Assembly: GCF_033100395.1 (NCBI RefSeq)
Contig: NZ_JAWLVJ010000012.1
Location: forward strand, 76,378 to 140,377
Length of the DNA stretch: 64,000 bases
Reading direction: 5' to 3'
Source: Terasakiella sp033100395
Lineage (GTDB): Bacteria > Pseudomonadota > Alphaproteobacteria > Rhodospirillales > Terasakiellaceae
Position 1 is the first letter of the stretch. Each line of letters opens with the position of its first letter. Shown here one piece after another: positions 17,931 through 26,194 of the stretch. A program made the position numbers and the translations under genes. The notes beneath the pieces were generated by a model, which was given only the letters and a program-made list of their open reading frames with translations, did not search any database and was not told the origin of the DNA.

Positions 17931-19490
17931 ATGCGAACATTAAGAAAATATACAGGATTTTTAGCAAAAATACACAGTTTTGCACTCATTTTTTCATTTT
18001 TATTTTCCTATGCGACTCCGCAGATTCCCAAGGCTTTTGCGCAAAACGATTCAGATGGGATGAAAGTCCTTGAAGCCCCGGGCACACCCGAGGCTATTGA
18101 AGGAGAGTTTCTGGTTCAGTTCAAAACCGACAAATCATTGAAAAATATAGAAAATGGTAAAAATCCAGCCTGGCTGGAAAAACTTGGCGTCGGAACAAAA
18201 GTTGACACCCAACTCAGTCAGTTTAACATCGGGCGCGTGCGAACAAGCAACCCCACCGCCACCGGACAATGGGAAAATCTCGCCAACATTTTATCGTCTG
18301 ATCCTGACATCGATTTCGTTGAACCCAACTATGTTGTTCATAGTTTTGAAAATGGAACGCCGAACGACCCCCTGATCGACAACATGTGGTTTCTAAAGAA
18401 TATTTCGGCCTTTCAGGCATGGGATAACAATCGGCCAAAACAGGATGTTATTGTTGCCGTGATTGATAGCGGCACTCACGTCCTGCACGAAGATTTCAAA
18501 GGTCAGATCTGGGTTAACGAAGGCGAAAAGCCAAACAACGGTATCGATGACGACCAAAATGGATTTATTGACGATATATTTGGCTGGGATTTTCATGACT
18601 ATGACAATGCCCCCGTCCCAAACCTGTATCCACGGGGCTATCGCAAAAAAGGTCGATGCATCACAGACGAGAGCGTGAAACATTATGAATCACACGGTAC
18701 ACATGTTGCCGGTACCATCGCCGCCATGTCCAACAACAACAGAGGCATTGCAGGCATTGCCCCCAACGTCAAAATCATGAGCATCAAAGCTCTGGGCGGC
18801 CCGTGTGGCGGGGGTGGAAGTTACGGCATTCTCAACGGTCTGCTTTATGCCGTAGACAATGGTGCCAAAATTGTAAATATGAGCCTGGGAGGATACTTTC
18901 ACTCCCGTATTGCCGCCTCCATTTATCAACAGCTCAGTGACAAAGGCATCCTGATTATCGCTGCTGCTGGAAATCACGCTCATGACAACGACAGCCGTTA
19001 TCGCTCCTATCCGGCAAGCTATCCTTTTGACGGAATTATCAGTGTTGCAGCCAGCGATCAGAATGACCATTTGGCTGACTTTTCAAACTACGGCGCGCAT
19101 AATGTCGATCTGGCCGCACCAGGTGTACAGATCCTTAGCACAGTTCCCTCAGGGGATGGTAACATTCCAGAAGATGCGTACGTTTCAAAGAAAGGCACCT
19201 CCATGGCCGCTCCGGTCGTCACAGGCGCAGCCGCCTTGTTGCTTGCCAATAACCCTGATCTGACCAATTTGCAAATCAAACAAATGCTGATGAACAGCGT
19301 GAATAAAGTACCGGCCCTTGAAGGCAAAGTCGCAAGCGGTGGTCGTTTGAACATCGACAACGCCCTGTCACAAAGAGTACCGCGTCAACACCCCCCAGCG
19401 CGTCGAGCACGAGAAAGAGACAAAGAAGCTTCCGGTTCCGTCGGGGGCATTCGCATCTTTGACAACCGCAGCAATCAGCCGAAATGGTAG
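17931..19490 (+). CDS. Secreted subtilisin-like serine peptidase (S8)
   Basis: 519 residues. A signal peptide with cleavage near AFA|QND is followed by a prodomain (about 45-140, GEFLVQFKTDKSL to VEPNYVVHSF) and the S8 catalytic domain. The triad is intact: Asp179 (VIVAVIDSGTHVLHED), His255 (ESHGTHVAGTIAA) and Ser424 (KKGTSMAAPVVTGAAALL), with oxyanion Asn348 (AAAGN). The stretch NNGIDDDQNGFIDDIFGWDF is typical of fervidolysin-like secreted subtilases. The last 50 residues are basic and disordered. Divergent from the giant coiled-coil gene, with a 144-base AT-rich shared upstream region, and followed on the same strand by the Pro/Glu-rich protein. Confidence 0.93.
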   Translation: MRTLRKYTGFLAKIHSFALIFSFLFSYATPQIPKAFAQNDSDGMKVLEAPGTPEAIEGEFLVQFKTDKSLKNIENGKNPAWLEKLGVGTKVDTQLSQFNIGRVRTSNPTATGQWENLANILSSDPDIDFVEPNYVVHSFENGTPNDPLIDNMWFLKNISAFQAWDNNRPKQDVIVAVIDSGTHVLHEDFKGQIWVNEGEKPNNGIDDDQNGFIDDIFGWDFHDYDNAPVPNLYPRGYRKKGRCITDESVKHYESHGTHVAGTIAAMSNNNRGIAGIAPNVKIMSIKALGGPCGGGGSYGILNGLLYAVDNGAKIVNMSLGGYFHSRIAASIYQQLSDKGILIIAAAGNHAHDNDSRYRSYPASYPFDGIISVAASDQNDHLADFSNYGAHNVDLAAPGVQILSTVPSGDGNIPEDAYVSKKGTSMAAPVVTGAAALLLANNPDLTNLQIKQMLMNSVNKVPALEGKVASGGRLNIDNALSQRVPRQHPPARRARERDKEASGSVGGIRIFDNRSNQPKW

Positions 19491-19563
19491 GTTTTTACTT
19501 GCATCCGCCCTTGTGAAATCGCAATATCTGGACTTACGGGATTTTTTCATAGGGCTTTAATAT

Positions 19564-21966
19564 ATGAACATCGGGCATACAGGCAGCATTCGAAAGATCA
19601 GCTTTCGGTTCAGCTTGTTAATGGGCATGTGCGTGCTGGCACATCAACCATCAATGGCGCAAACGAACACCTTTGATCCGTTTGCCCCCACAGCAGTTGC
19701 CCCGACAGAACCAACAGCCGTGCCAACAGCCCCCACACCAGTTGCACCCAAGCTACCGCCGCGCCCAGCGCCTATGCCTGAACCTGTCGTGGCAGAACCG
19801 ATTGCGCCTGCCGCAGCCCCCGAACCCGTTATGGCAGAACCGGTGGTGACAGCCGAGCCTGTGACACCACCTGCGTCAGTTGAAACAACACCAGCGAGTG
19901 AGCCATCTTCTTCCTTCTTTGATCGCCTTGGGAAGCTGTTTGAAGACGACGAAGAAGAACAACAGAAGAAAGTGGAAGAAAAGCCAGAGCCCGAAGTTGT
20001 TAAGGAAGAACCTGTTCAGCAACCCGAAATCGCCACACCACCCAAGCCAGAACCTGTTGTGGAAAAATCTAGGGTGGTTGAGGTTAAACCCGCTGCGCCT
20101 GTTGCTCCGGTTGTTCCAAAATCTGTTGCAGCCCCAAAACCAGAGCCCGCACCAGTTTTGCCAACGGTGGCTGCTGATCAAAACAACACCGATCCGTTCG
20201 CCAGCACCAGCGTCGCCCCGCATTTACCAACGGCACCACAGGCGGCCCCTACTGTGCCTGCACAAATCGTTCAACAGCCTGAACCCGTCATCATCAAAGT
20301 GCCGGAACGCCGGATGGTTGTTGCACCAGAACCAGCACCAACGCCGGAGCCAACCACCAAACCCGTTATAGAAACTGAGACAGAAGTCGTTAAACCTGTC
20401 GAGCCACCGAAAGAGGAAAAAGCGGTTGTTGCCGAACAGGCACCAGTACAAGAAGAAGACAGCCCGTCTTTCTTTGAACGCTTAGGCAATCTCTTTTCCA
20501 GTGAACCGGAAGAGCCAAGCCCTGTTGTTGAAACGGCAAAACCAATCAAAGAAATTGAACAGATACCAGAACCTGCAGCTAAGCCTGAGCCCGAAACGTA
20601 TCAGGTTGTTGAAGATATTGAATATGAACTGCCGGGTGAGCCTGAAGAAACCACCCTTGTCGAAGCCAAACCTGAACCGGTCCCAGACGTAAAAGCTGAA
20701 CCCGTTGCAGAGCCCGAGCCTGTGCCGGAAGTGGTCGAAAAAACCGTTCCAGAACCCGTTGAAGAACCTGTCGCACCCGCGCAACCGACAGAGCTTGTCA
20801 AACAGGTTGAACCGGAAACCCTCGCCCCTGAAACAGACACCACCGATACCCCCGGCTTCTTTGAGCGTATCGGGAAAATGTTAAGCAGTGAAGAAACCAA
20901 GGCAGCATCAGAAAAAATCACAGAAGCTGAACCTGCGGCCCTTGAGCCATCCCTGATTGAAGCAGCAAAACCGACGCCATCGGCAGAACCGTTTGATCTG
21001 GGCGCGGTTGCCCCCAATACACCTGTGGAAGCTCCAAAGGCCGTCAGTCCGATTGAACCGGCAAAACCGAAAGCAGAAACACCGAAATCCACGGGTGGCT
21101 TCTTTAACTTCCTGACAGGCGGTGATGATCCCGAACCCAGCAATGCCGAATTGGTACAACCGGAAGAGCGCGTGATCGTTGTTGAACCAGAACCAACCCC
21201 CGAGCCTGCCGTTGTGGTCGAAGAAAGAACACCGCGTCCCCTGATCGCCAAAACCATCAAGGAAGAGCCCGGTTTCTTTGAAAGCATCGGCAATTTCTTC
21301 TCCTCGCCATTCTCTTCAGAGAACGACAAAAAAGAAAAAGCTCAGACTGTAAACCCAGCACCTGCTGTTGAGGCCCCAAAACCTGAAGAAGTCACGCCAC
21401 CTGAGCCGCCCAAACCCGTGGATCCAAGACTGGTTCAGGCAAAATTAGGATTGGGTCGTGACATCAAGCTGGGACAAAGTGACAATGATCTCAGCCGTCA
21501 GGCACGCTGCTTTACCAAAAACCGCGGCACCGTTGCCTATTGCCTGACGCCAACCCGTTGGCCTGTTGAGATTGCCACCCATTTTGATGTTTCCACCCAC
21601 CTTTATAAAGGCGCACAAGGCATTACCCAATATGACGGAGATATCGCCACCCGCCTGTTTACCCTGTTTAATGAAAGTGGATTTGACGACATTATCGCTT
21701 ATTATGAAAAAGCTTACGGTCCGGCCACCAACCAGTTTGTGCGAAAAACACGTACCTTTAGAAAAGGCTATCTGGATAACCCAACCTACGTCTGGCGCAA
21801 GGAAAACACAGACGAAGGGCTGACAGAAGTTTTTGAGATTAGAAAGATCGCAGACACACGCGGCGGCGTTCCTGATCTCCAGCGCGGGTCCGTGCGGGTT
21901 TATTTCGAAGGATCACGCGAAATTTTCGCCCTGACATCCGATCTGGATTACATGGATCTAAATTAA
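19564..21966 (+). CDS. Secreted Pro/Glu/Val-rich protein with repeated FFERLG motifs
   Basis: 800 residues. A signal peptide ends near SMAQ, followed by about 580 residues rich in Pro, Glu, Val, Ala and Lys and then a folded C-terminal domain (about 620-800, with two Cys in ARCFTKNRGTVAYCLTP and many aromatic residues). A short amphipathic motif recurs in the low-complexity part: SFFDRLGKLFEDD (about residue 116), SFFERLGNLFSSE (302), GFFERIGKMLSSEE (431), GGFFNFLTGGDD (512) and GFFESIGNFFSS (570). An N-terminal DPFAPTAVAP block is also echoed near 208 (DPFASTSVAP). No family recognised. The plan, a long extended linker carrying short binding motifs, suggests a periplasmic tether. Bidirectional terminator downstream. 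Confidence 0.8.
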   Translation: MNIGHTGSIRKISFRFSLLMGMCVLAHQPSMAQTNTFDPFAPTAVAPTEPTAVPTAPTPVAPKLPPRPAPMPEPVVAEPIAPAAAPEPVMAEPVVTAEPVTPPASVETTPASEPSSSFFDRLGKLFEDDEEEQQKKVEEKPEPEVVKEEPVQQPEIATPPKPEPVVEKSRVVEVKPAAPVAPVVPKSVAAPKPEPAPVLPTVAADQNNTDPFASTSVAPHLPTAPQAAPTVPAQIVQQPEPVIIKVPERRMVVAPEPAPTPEPTTKPVIETETEVVKPVEPPKEEKAVVAEQAPVQEEDSPSFFERLGNLFSSEPEEPSPVVETAKPIKEIEQIPEPAAKPEPETYQVVEDIEYELPGEPEETTLVEAKPEPVPDVKAEPVAEPEPVPEVVEKTVPEPVEEPVAPAQPTELVKQVEPETLAPETDTTDTPGFFERIGKMLSSEETKAASEKITEAEPAALEPSLIEAAKPTPSAEPFDLGAVAPNTPVEAPKAVSPIEPAKPKAETPKSTGGFFNFLTGGDDPEPSNAELVQPEERVIVVEPEPTPEPAVVVEERTPRPLIAKTIKEEPGFFESIGNFFSSPFSSENDKKEKAQTVNPAPAVEAPKPEEVTPPEPPKPVDPRLVQAKLGLGRDIKLGQSDNDLSRQARCFTKNRGTVAYCLTPTRWPVEIATHFDVSTHLYKGAQGITQYDGDIATRLFTLFNESGFDDIIAYYEKAYGPATNQFVRKTRTFRKGYLDNPTYVWRKENTDEGLTEVFEIRKIADTRGGVPDLQRGSVRVYFEGSREIFALTSDLDYMDLN

Positions 21967-22005
21967 AAAAAGCCCCTGAGACCGTATCATCTCAGTGGCT
22001 TTTTC
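21965..22005. terminator. Bidirectional intrinsic terminator
   Basis: AAAAGCC-CTGAG and CTCAG-GGCTTTTT form the stem around ACCGTATCAT. A-rich and T-rich flanks let it serve both the Pro/Glu-rich gene and the convergent DUF934 gene. Confidence 0.85.
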
Positions 22006-22022
22006 TTGTTTTCTATCGACTT

Positions 22023-22538
22023 TTAAGAAGCCGCTTTGGCCAGGCGTTTGCGCTGACGCAAGGACATAACCGTTTTACGACCATCGCCTGTTGGCTGATA
22101 GAAAGTGGTCATTTCGTTCTGCGCGTTCAGCCAGATTTGAAGCGCCTTGTCATCTTCTTCATTGATGCTGAAAGCGTCGAAACCGCAACGGTGCATCAAC
22201 AGAATTTGATCACGAAGCACATTGCCAACAGCGCGCAATTCACCATCAAAATTGTGACGTTCACGCAGCAGGCGGGCATAGCTGTAGGCACGACCATCAG
22301 TGAAAGCGGGGAATTCCAGTTCAATCACCTGGAAGAAAGACAGGTCTTCCAGAATGTGTTCAGGATTTTCATCACTATTGAGATGAATACCGATCTGGGA
22401 AGAACGGGCCAGCAATGTTTCGCGTTCCGCATTCCACCGGGTCAAAGAAACGATGATATCACCTTCAGGCAACGCTTCGTCGTCATCAACTTTTGTCCAG
22501 ACGTCAACGATGACCAGATTATTCTTAACGAGTGCCAT
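22023..22538 (-). CDS. DUF934 protein, sulfite reductase operon partner
   Basis: 171 residues from the ATG at 22538, which has a full GGAGG ribosome site; the longer frame to 22628 is inside cysI. The signature FPAFTDGRAYSYARLLRERHNFDGELRAVGNVLRDQILLMHRCGFDAF is diagnostic of DUF934. These proteins are encoded next to CysI across Proteobacteria and are thought to assist sulfite reductase; the mechanism is unknown. The start overlaps the end of cysI by 14 bases. The operon ends here at a terminator, so the cysH gene that often follows is absent. Confidence 0.9.
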   Translation of the reverse strand: MALVKNNLVIVDVWTKVDDDEALPEGDIIVSLTRWNAERETLLARSSQIGIHLNSDENPEHILEDLSFFQVIELEFPAFTDGRAYSYARLLRERHNFDGELRAVGNVLRDQILLMHRCGFDAFSINEEDDKALQIWLNAQNEMTTFYQPTGDGRKTVMSLRQRKRLAKAAS

Positions 22539-24183
22539 AGAGTGCCTCCTTAAATGGGGTTTCGCCAACGCGATCCAAAGCTTCCAGGAATGTTTCCTCC
22601 GGACTGTTACGCAAGCCCAGATAAACATTGATAATCGTTTCTACCGCATCGACCACTTCGTCAGAGGACAGACCCGCACCGATGATTTTGCCAACCTTGG
22701 CATTTTCGTCCGCACGACCACCCAAAGTGATCTGATAGAATTCCTTGTTTTTCTTTTCCAGACCCAGAATGCCGATATGACCAACATGATGGTGGGTACA
22801 AGCATTGATACAGCCAGAAATTTTCACCTGAATGTGACCAATATCATGCTGACGCTCCAACTCACCAAAACGTTCAGAGATACGTTGGGCCAGCGGGATA
22901 GAACGAGATGTGGCAAGCGCACAATAATCCATACCCGGGCATGTGATCAAATCGGTGATCAGACCAGAGTTCGGGTTCGCCAGGTTATATTCATCCAGTT
23001 TTTGCCAGACTGCATAAAGATCATCACGCTTCACATGCGCCAGAACCAGGTTCTGTTCATGTGTGGATCGGATTTCACCAAAGCTGAACTGATCTGCCAA
23101 GTCGGCAACCGCATCCATTTGCGTATGGGAAATATCACCCGGAATGCCGCCAACCGGCTTCAATGTGATATTTACGATGGCGTAGCCTTGTTGCTTATGT
23201 TCACGCACATTATTTTTCACCCAATTTGCAAACTTCTGATCTGAGCCAACTTTTTCTGAGAAAGAAGAACTCAGAGCCGGCAAGACTTCAAAGGCAGGTG
23301 GGTTGAAATGCGCCTGAATTTCAGCGATCTCTTCAGCAGGCAAATGCAGCGCACTGTCGCGGATTTCTTCCCACTCTTTTTCCACCAGCTCGCCGAATTT
23401 TTCCGCGCCGATTTCATGAACAAGAATTTTGATCCGGGCCTTATATTTATTGTCACGACGACCAAACTGGTTATAGACGCGCAGGACGGCTTCCAGATAC
23501 GACAGCAGGTCTTCTTTCGGCAAGAACTCACAGATGGTTTTGCCGATCATGGGCGTGCGGCCCAAACCGCCACCAACCTTGACCTCAAACCCAAGCTCGC
23601 CGGTTTCATCACGACGGATGCGCAGACCGATATCATGGATACCAATTGCCGCACGGTCGTTTGATGCGCCGGTTACCGCCATCTTGAACTTACGTGGCAG
23701 GTAGGTGAATTCAGGGTGCATGGTTGACCACTGACGGATGATCTCACACCAGGGGCGCGGGTCTTCCAGTTCGTCAAAAGACGCACCAGCGTACTGGTCG
23801 GTTGTGGTATTACGGATACAGTTGCCACTGGTCTGGATAGCGTGCATCTGGACTTTGGACAGGTCTTTCAGGATATCCGGAATATCAACCAGCTTGGGCC
23901 AGTTGAACTGGATGTTCTGACGTGTGGTAAAGTGACCAAAGCCTTTATCATAATTGCGCGCAATATAAGCAAACTGACGCATTTGGGCAGAATTCATGGT
24001 CCCGTAAGGCACGGCGACACGCAACATATAAGCGTGCAATTGCAGATAAACACCGTTCATCAGACGCAATGGACGGAATTCTTCTTCACCCAGTTCACCA
24101 CTTAAGCGGCGGTTTACCTGGTCACGAAACTGTTCGATACGTTCATCAACAAGCTGCTGATCATAATCGTCATATTTATACAT
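22525..24183 (-). CDS. cysI: Sulfite (or nitrite) reductase hemoprotein
   Basis: 552 residues with two ferredoxin-like/siroheme-binding half repeats. The Cys ligands bridging siroheme and the 4Fe-4S cluster are in TCPGMDYC (C-x5-C) and CINAC (C-x3-C), and an upstream motif GFGHFTTRQNIQFNWPKL belongs to the substrate site. It reduces sulfite to sulfide with six electrons. Nitrite reduction is possible, but the DUF2849 and DUF934 neighbours point to assimilatory sulfite reduction. Siroheme would come from cobA and the chelatase at 11.4-13 kb. No flavoprotein CysJ is adjacent, so a ferredoxin is the likely donor. Confidence 0.92.
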   Translation of the reverse strand: MYKYDDYDQQLVDERIEQFRDQVNRRLSGELGEEEFRPLRLMNGVYLQLHAYMLRVAVPYGTMNSAQMRQFAYIARNYDKGFGHFTTRQNIQFNWPKLVDIPDILKDLSKVQMHAIQTSGNCIRNTTTDQYAGASFDELEDPRPWCEIIRQWSTMHPEFTYLPRKFKMAVTGASNDRAAIGIHDIGLRIRRDETGELGFEVKVGGGLGRTPMIGKTICEFLPKEDLLSYLEAVLRVYNQFGRRDNKYKARIKILVHEIGAEKFGELVEKEWEEIRDSALHLPAEEIAEIQAHFNPPAFEVLPALSSSFSEKVGSDQKFANWVKNNVREHKQQGYAIVNITLKPVGGIPGDISHTQMDAVADLADQFSFGEIRSTHEQNLVLAHVKRDDLYAVWQKLDEYNLANPNSGLITDLITCPGMDYCALATSRSIPLAQRISERFGELERQHDIGHIQVKISGCINACTHHHVGHIGILGLEKKNKEFYQITLGGRADENAKVGKIIGAGLSSDEVVDAVETIINVYLGLRNSPEETFLEALDRVGETPFKEALYGTR

Positions 24184-24197
24184 GGATCAGAATTCCT

Positions 24198-24491
24198 TTA
24201 TTTAACCTGATTGCCAAGGTCTGGACGTATAGACGGTCCGGTCGTGCGAATCTGTTCACGGTAACGCACCGGAACGATTTTGCCTTCGACTTCATCGACA
24301 TCAATAAGATATGGGCCAACAACAAGAAGCTGGTTTGCATCATCAGATGCCTGTGCCAAAAGTTTGTCCCCGTTTTCACCACTTTCTACGCTGGCAGCCT
24401 CGCAAATGGAGGAATTCCACTGGCCGTCCTTGTCATAAAAAACCGCCAGACCATCATCCAGACGATTGGCTGTAACGACTTGCTTCGTCAT
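24198..24491 (-). CDS. DUF2849 protein, first gene of sulfite reductase operon
   Basis: 97 residues, matching the small DUF2849 proteins encoded just upstream of cysI in alphaproteobacteria (MTKQVVTANRLDDGLAVFYD...W). Fourteen bases separate it from cysI. Role unknown. By context it is an accessory to sulfite reduction. An AGAGG ribosome site precedes the start. The 230-base AT-rich region upstream (24492-24721) is shared with a divergent response regulator and should hold both promoters. Confidence 0.87.
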   Translation of the reverse strand: MTKQVVTANRLDDGLAVFYDKDGQWNSSICEAASVESGENGDKLLAQASDDANQLLVVGPYLIDVDEVEGKIVPVRYREQIRTTGPSIRPDLGNQVK

Positions 24492-24721
24492 GCTTTTAAG
24501 CCTCTATCCTTAAATTTTCTTTCTCGCGCTGTGCGCCTAACTGCACCCTATATGATCCTTTCAAACTAATTAGTCAATATTTTTTGTTATTTATTTTTAT
24601 ACTACAATTTTTGAATGTTAATATTATTTTCAACTCTAAACGCATAAGAAACTTGATTAATGGATCATTTTATATGAATCTAAAACCTACCCTTAAGGAT
24701 AAATACTGAGGACCGTTTTTC

Positions 24722-25330
24722 GTGAGCCAGAACACAATCTATCTTGTCGATGATGATCAAGACCTTCTCGACTATCTTGCAACGGCAATGACTAATGACG
24801 AACGCAAGGTCGTTACCTACCCGTCGGCAAAACAGTTTTTAGATCAGGTAGACGATATCTCCGGGAACGGCTGCGTCGTTCTGGATGTCAACATGCCAGA
24901 AATGTCAGGTCTGGAACTGCAGGAAAAACTCAACCAGATGAAATTCTCTCTGCCCGTTGTCTTCCTGACAGCCCATGCAGAAGTCCCCATGGCCGTGAAA
25001 GCCATGCAGGCAGGTGCTGTTGATTTCATTCAAAAACCGGTCCAGCCCGATGAACTTTCCGCTTGCGTGGAACGCGTTATGAACACACCGCAAACCAACC
25101 TGCCTTCTGCGGAAGAAGCAGAAGTGGTGAAAAAGACAGTATCAGAATTGACACCGCGTGAACGTGAGGTGATGAACCTGATTGTTCAGGGGGCCTCTAA
25201 CAAAGAAGCAGCGCAATCGCTGGACATCAGCCCGCGCACGGTTGAAATTTACCGCGCAACCGTCATGCGCAAAATGGATGCCCCTAACCTTCCTGATCTG
25301 GTTCGCAAAGCCATTGCGATTGGAATGTAA
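24722..25330 (+). CDS. FixJ/NarL-type response regulator, orphan
   Basis: 202 residues starting at GTG. The receiver domain (about 5-118) has the acidic pocket (VDDD), phospho-acceptor Asp55 (VVLDVNMPEMSG), switch Thr (LTAHAEV) and Lys (IQKP). The LuxR-type helix-turn-helix (about 138-200) includes LTPREREVMNLIVQGASNKEAAQSLDISPRTVEIYRATVMRKM, which is FixJ-like. No sensor kinase is adjacent; the nearest is at 37.9 kb. Six bases separate it from the binding-protein gene, so they are probably co-transcribed. Confidence 0.92.
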   Translation: MSQNTIYLVDDDQDLLDYLATAMTNDERKVVTYPSAKQFLDQVDDISGNGCVVLDVNMPEMSGLELQEKLNQMKFSLPVVFLTAHAEVPMAVKAMQAGAVDFIQKPVQPDELSACVERVMNTPQTNLPSAEEAEVVKKTVSELTPREREVMNLIVQGASNKEAAQSLDISPRTVEIYRATVMRKMDAPNLPDLVRKAIAIGM

Positions 25331-25336
25331 TCCAAA

Positions 25337-26077
25337 ATGAAACTGCTTTTCATCCTTGCCTGCGCCCTTGGCATATTCATGACAGGAGCCGCACAGGCCG
25401 GGAAAAATGAAAAACTTGTCTTTGGATCCATCCACTTCCCACCCTACACAATTGTAGAAGATGACAAATCTTTAAGCGGCTTTGATGCGGAACTTGTAAT
25501 TGAAGGCTTTAAACGTCTGGATATTCCGGTCGAAATTAAAATCTTCCCATGGAAGCGGGTGATCCAGCAAGCAGAAAATGGGGAAATCACGGGTGCTATT
25601 TCCTGCAGCCCGCGGCCGAAAAAATTCTACATCACCCAACCGACTAGCCGGGCAACCGATGCTTTTTTCTTTCTAAATGATTTTGATTTCGAAAAACACC
25701 CAATTGCAACAGTTTCGGACCTGCGTAACTCCCCAGACCTCACAGTAGGCGGGGTTAACGGTTATAAACACCTGCAATTGCTGGAAAGCAAGAATATCCA
25801 ATACGATTCTTCCCCCGATGATGACACCGGGTTCAAGAAACTGTTTGCTGGTCGAATTGACATTTTCCTGACCATTCAGGAGTTTGGCAATTATACGCTG
25901 AAACAGCTGGACCTCAGCGATATGGCGACTTCGATTCCCCTTCGGACCAAACGCTATCATCTCTGCATCAGCAAAGCCTGGCCCGGGGCGAAAGAAATCC
26001 ACGAAAAATTCGATCAGGTGCTTAAAGAAATGCGTGAAGACGGCACATACGACAAAATCCACGCGAAATATAAATAA
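25337..26077 (+). CDS. Periplasmic solute-binding protein, family 3
   Basis: 246 residues with a signal peptide (LLFILACALGIFMTGAAQAG) and the type-II binding-protein fold (FGSIHFPPYTIVEDDKSLSGFDAELV at the start, then FAGRIDIFLTIQEFGNYTL). It resembles polar-amino-acid binding proteins. No permease or ATPase gene is adjacent, so it may feed a distant transporter or act as a sensor input. Ligand unknown. Confidence 0.85.
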   Translation: MKLLFILACALGIFMTGAAQAGKNEKLVFGSIHFPPYTIVEDDKSLSGFDAELVIEGFKRLDIPVEIKIFPWKRVIQQAENGEITGAISCSPRPKKFYITQPTSRATDAFFFLNDFDFEKHPIATVSDLRNSPDLTVGGVNGYKHLQLLESKNIQYDSSPDDDTGFKKLFAGRIDIFLTIQEFGNYTLKQLDLSDMATSIPLRTKRYHLCISKAWPGAKEIHEKFDQVLKEMREDGTYDKIHAKYK

Positions 26078-26194
26078 TCCGCGCCTTTTCTCACCATATT
26101 ACTTGACATTCGCCCCCCTAAAATGCGATTTCACGCTGTCCAAGTCTACTGCTTAGACGCCCCTTTGAAATTCTTGTAAAGAGACGAGCGAAAG

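Noticed and set aside
20482..21329. Minus-strand frames of 100-242 residues opposite the Pro/Glu-rich protein
   Set aside because: They mirror the repeated Pro/Glu codons; one reads as low-complexity Ser/Gly and another as Phe/Arg-rich. No start signals.
24653..24668. TTGAT-TAATGG-ATCAT upstream of the orphan response regulator
   Set aside because: The spacer is six bases rather than four for an FNR site and the half-sites do not match CRP, so I do not call an operator.
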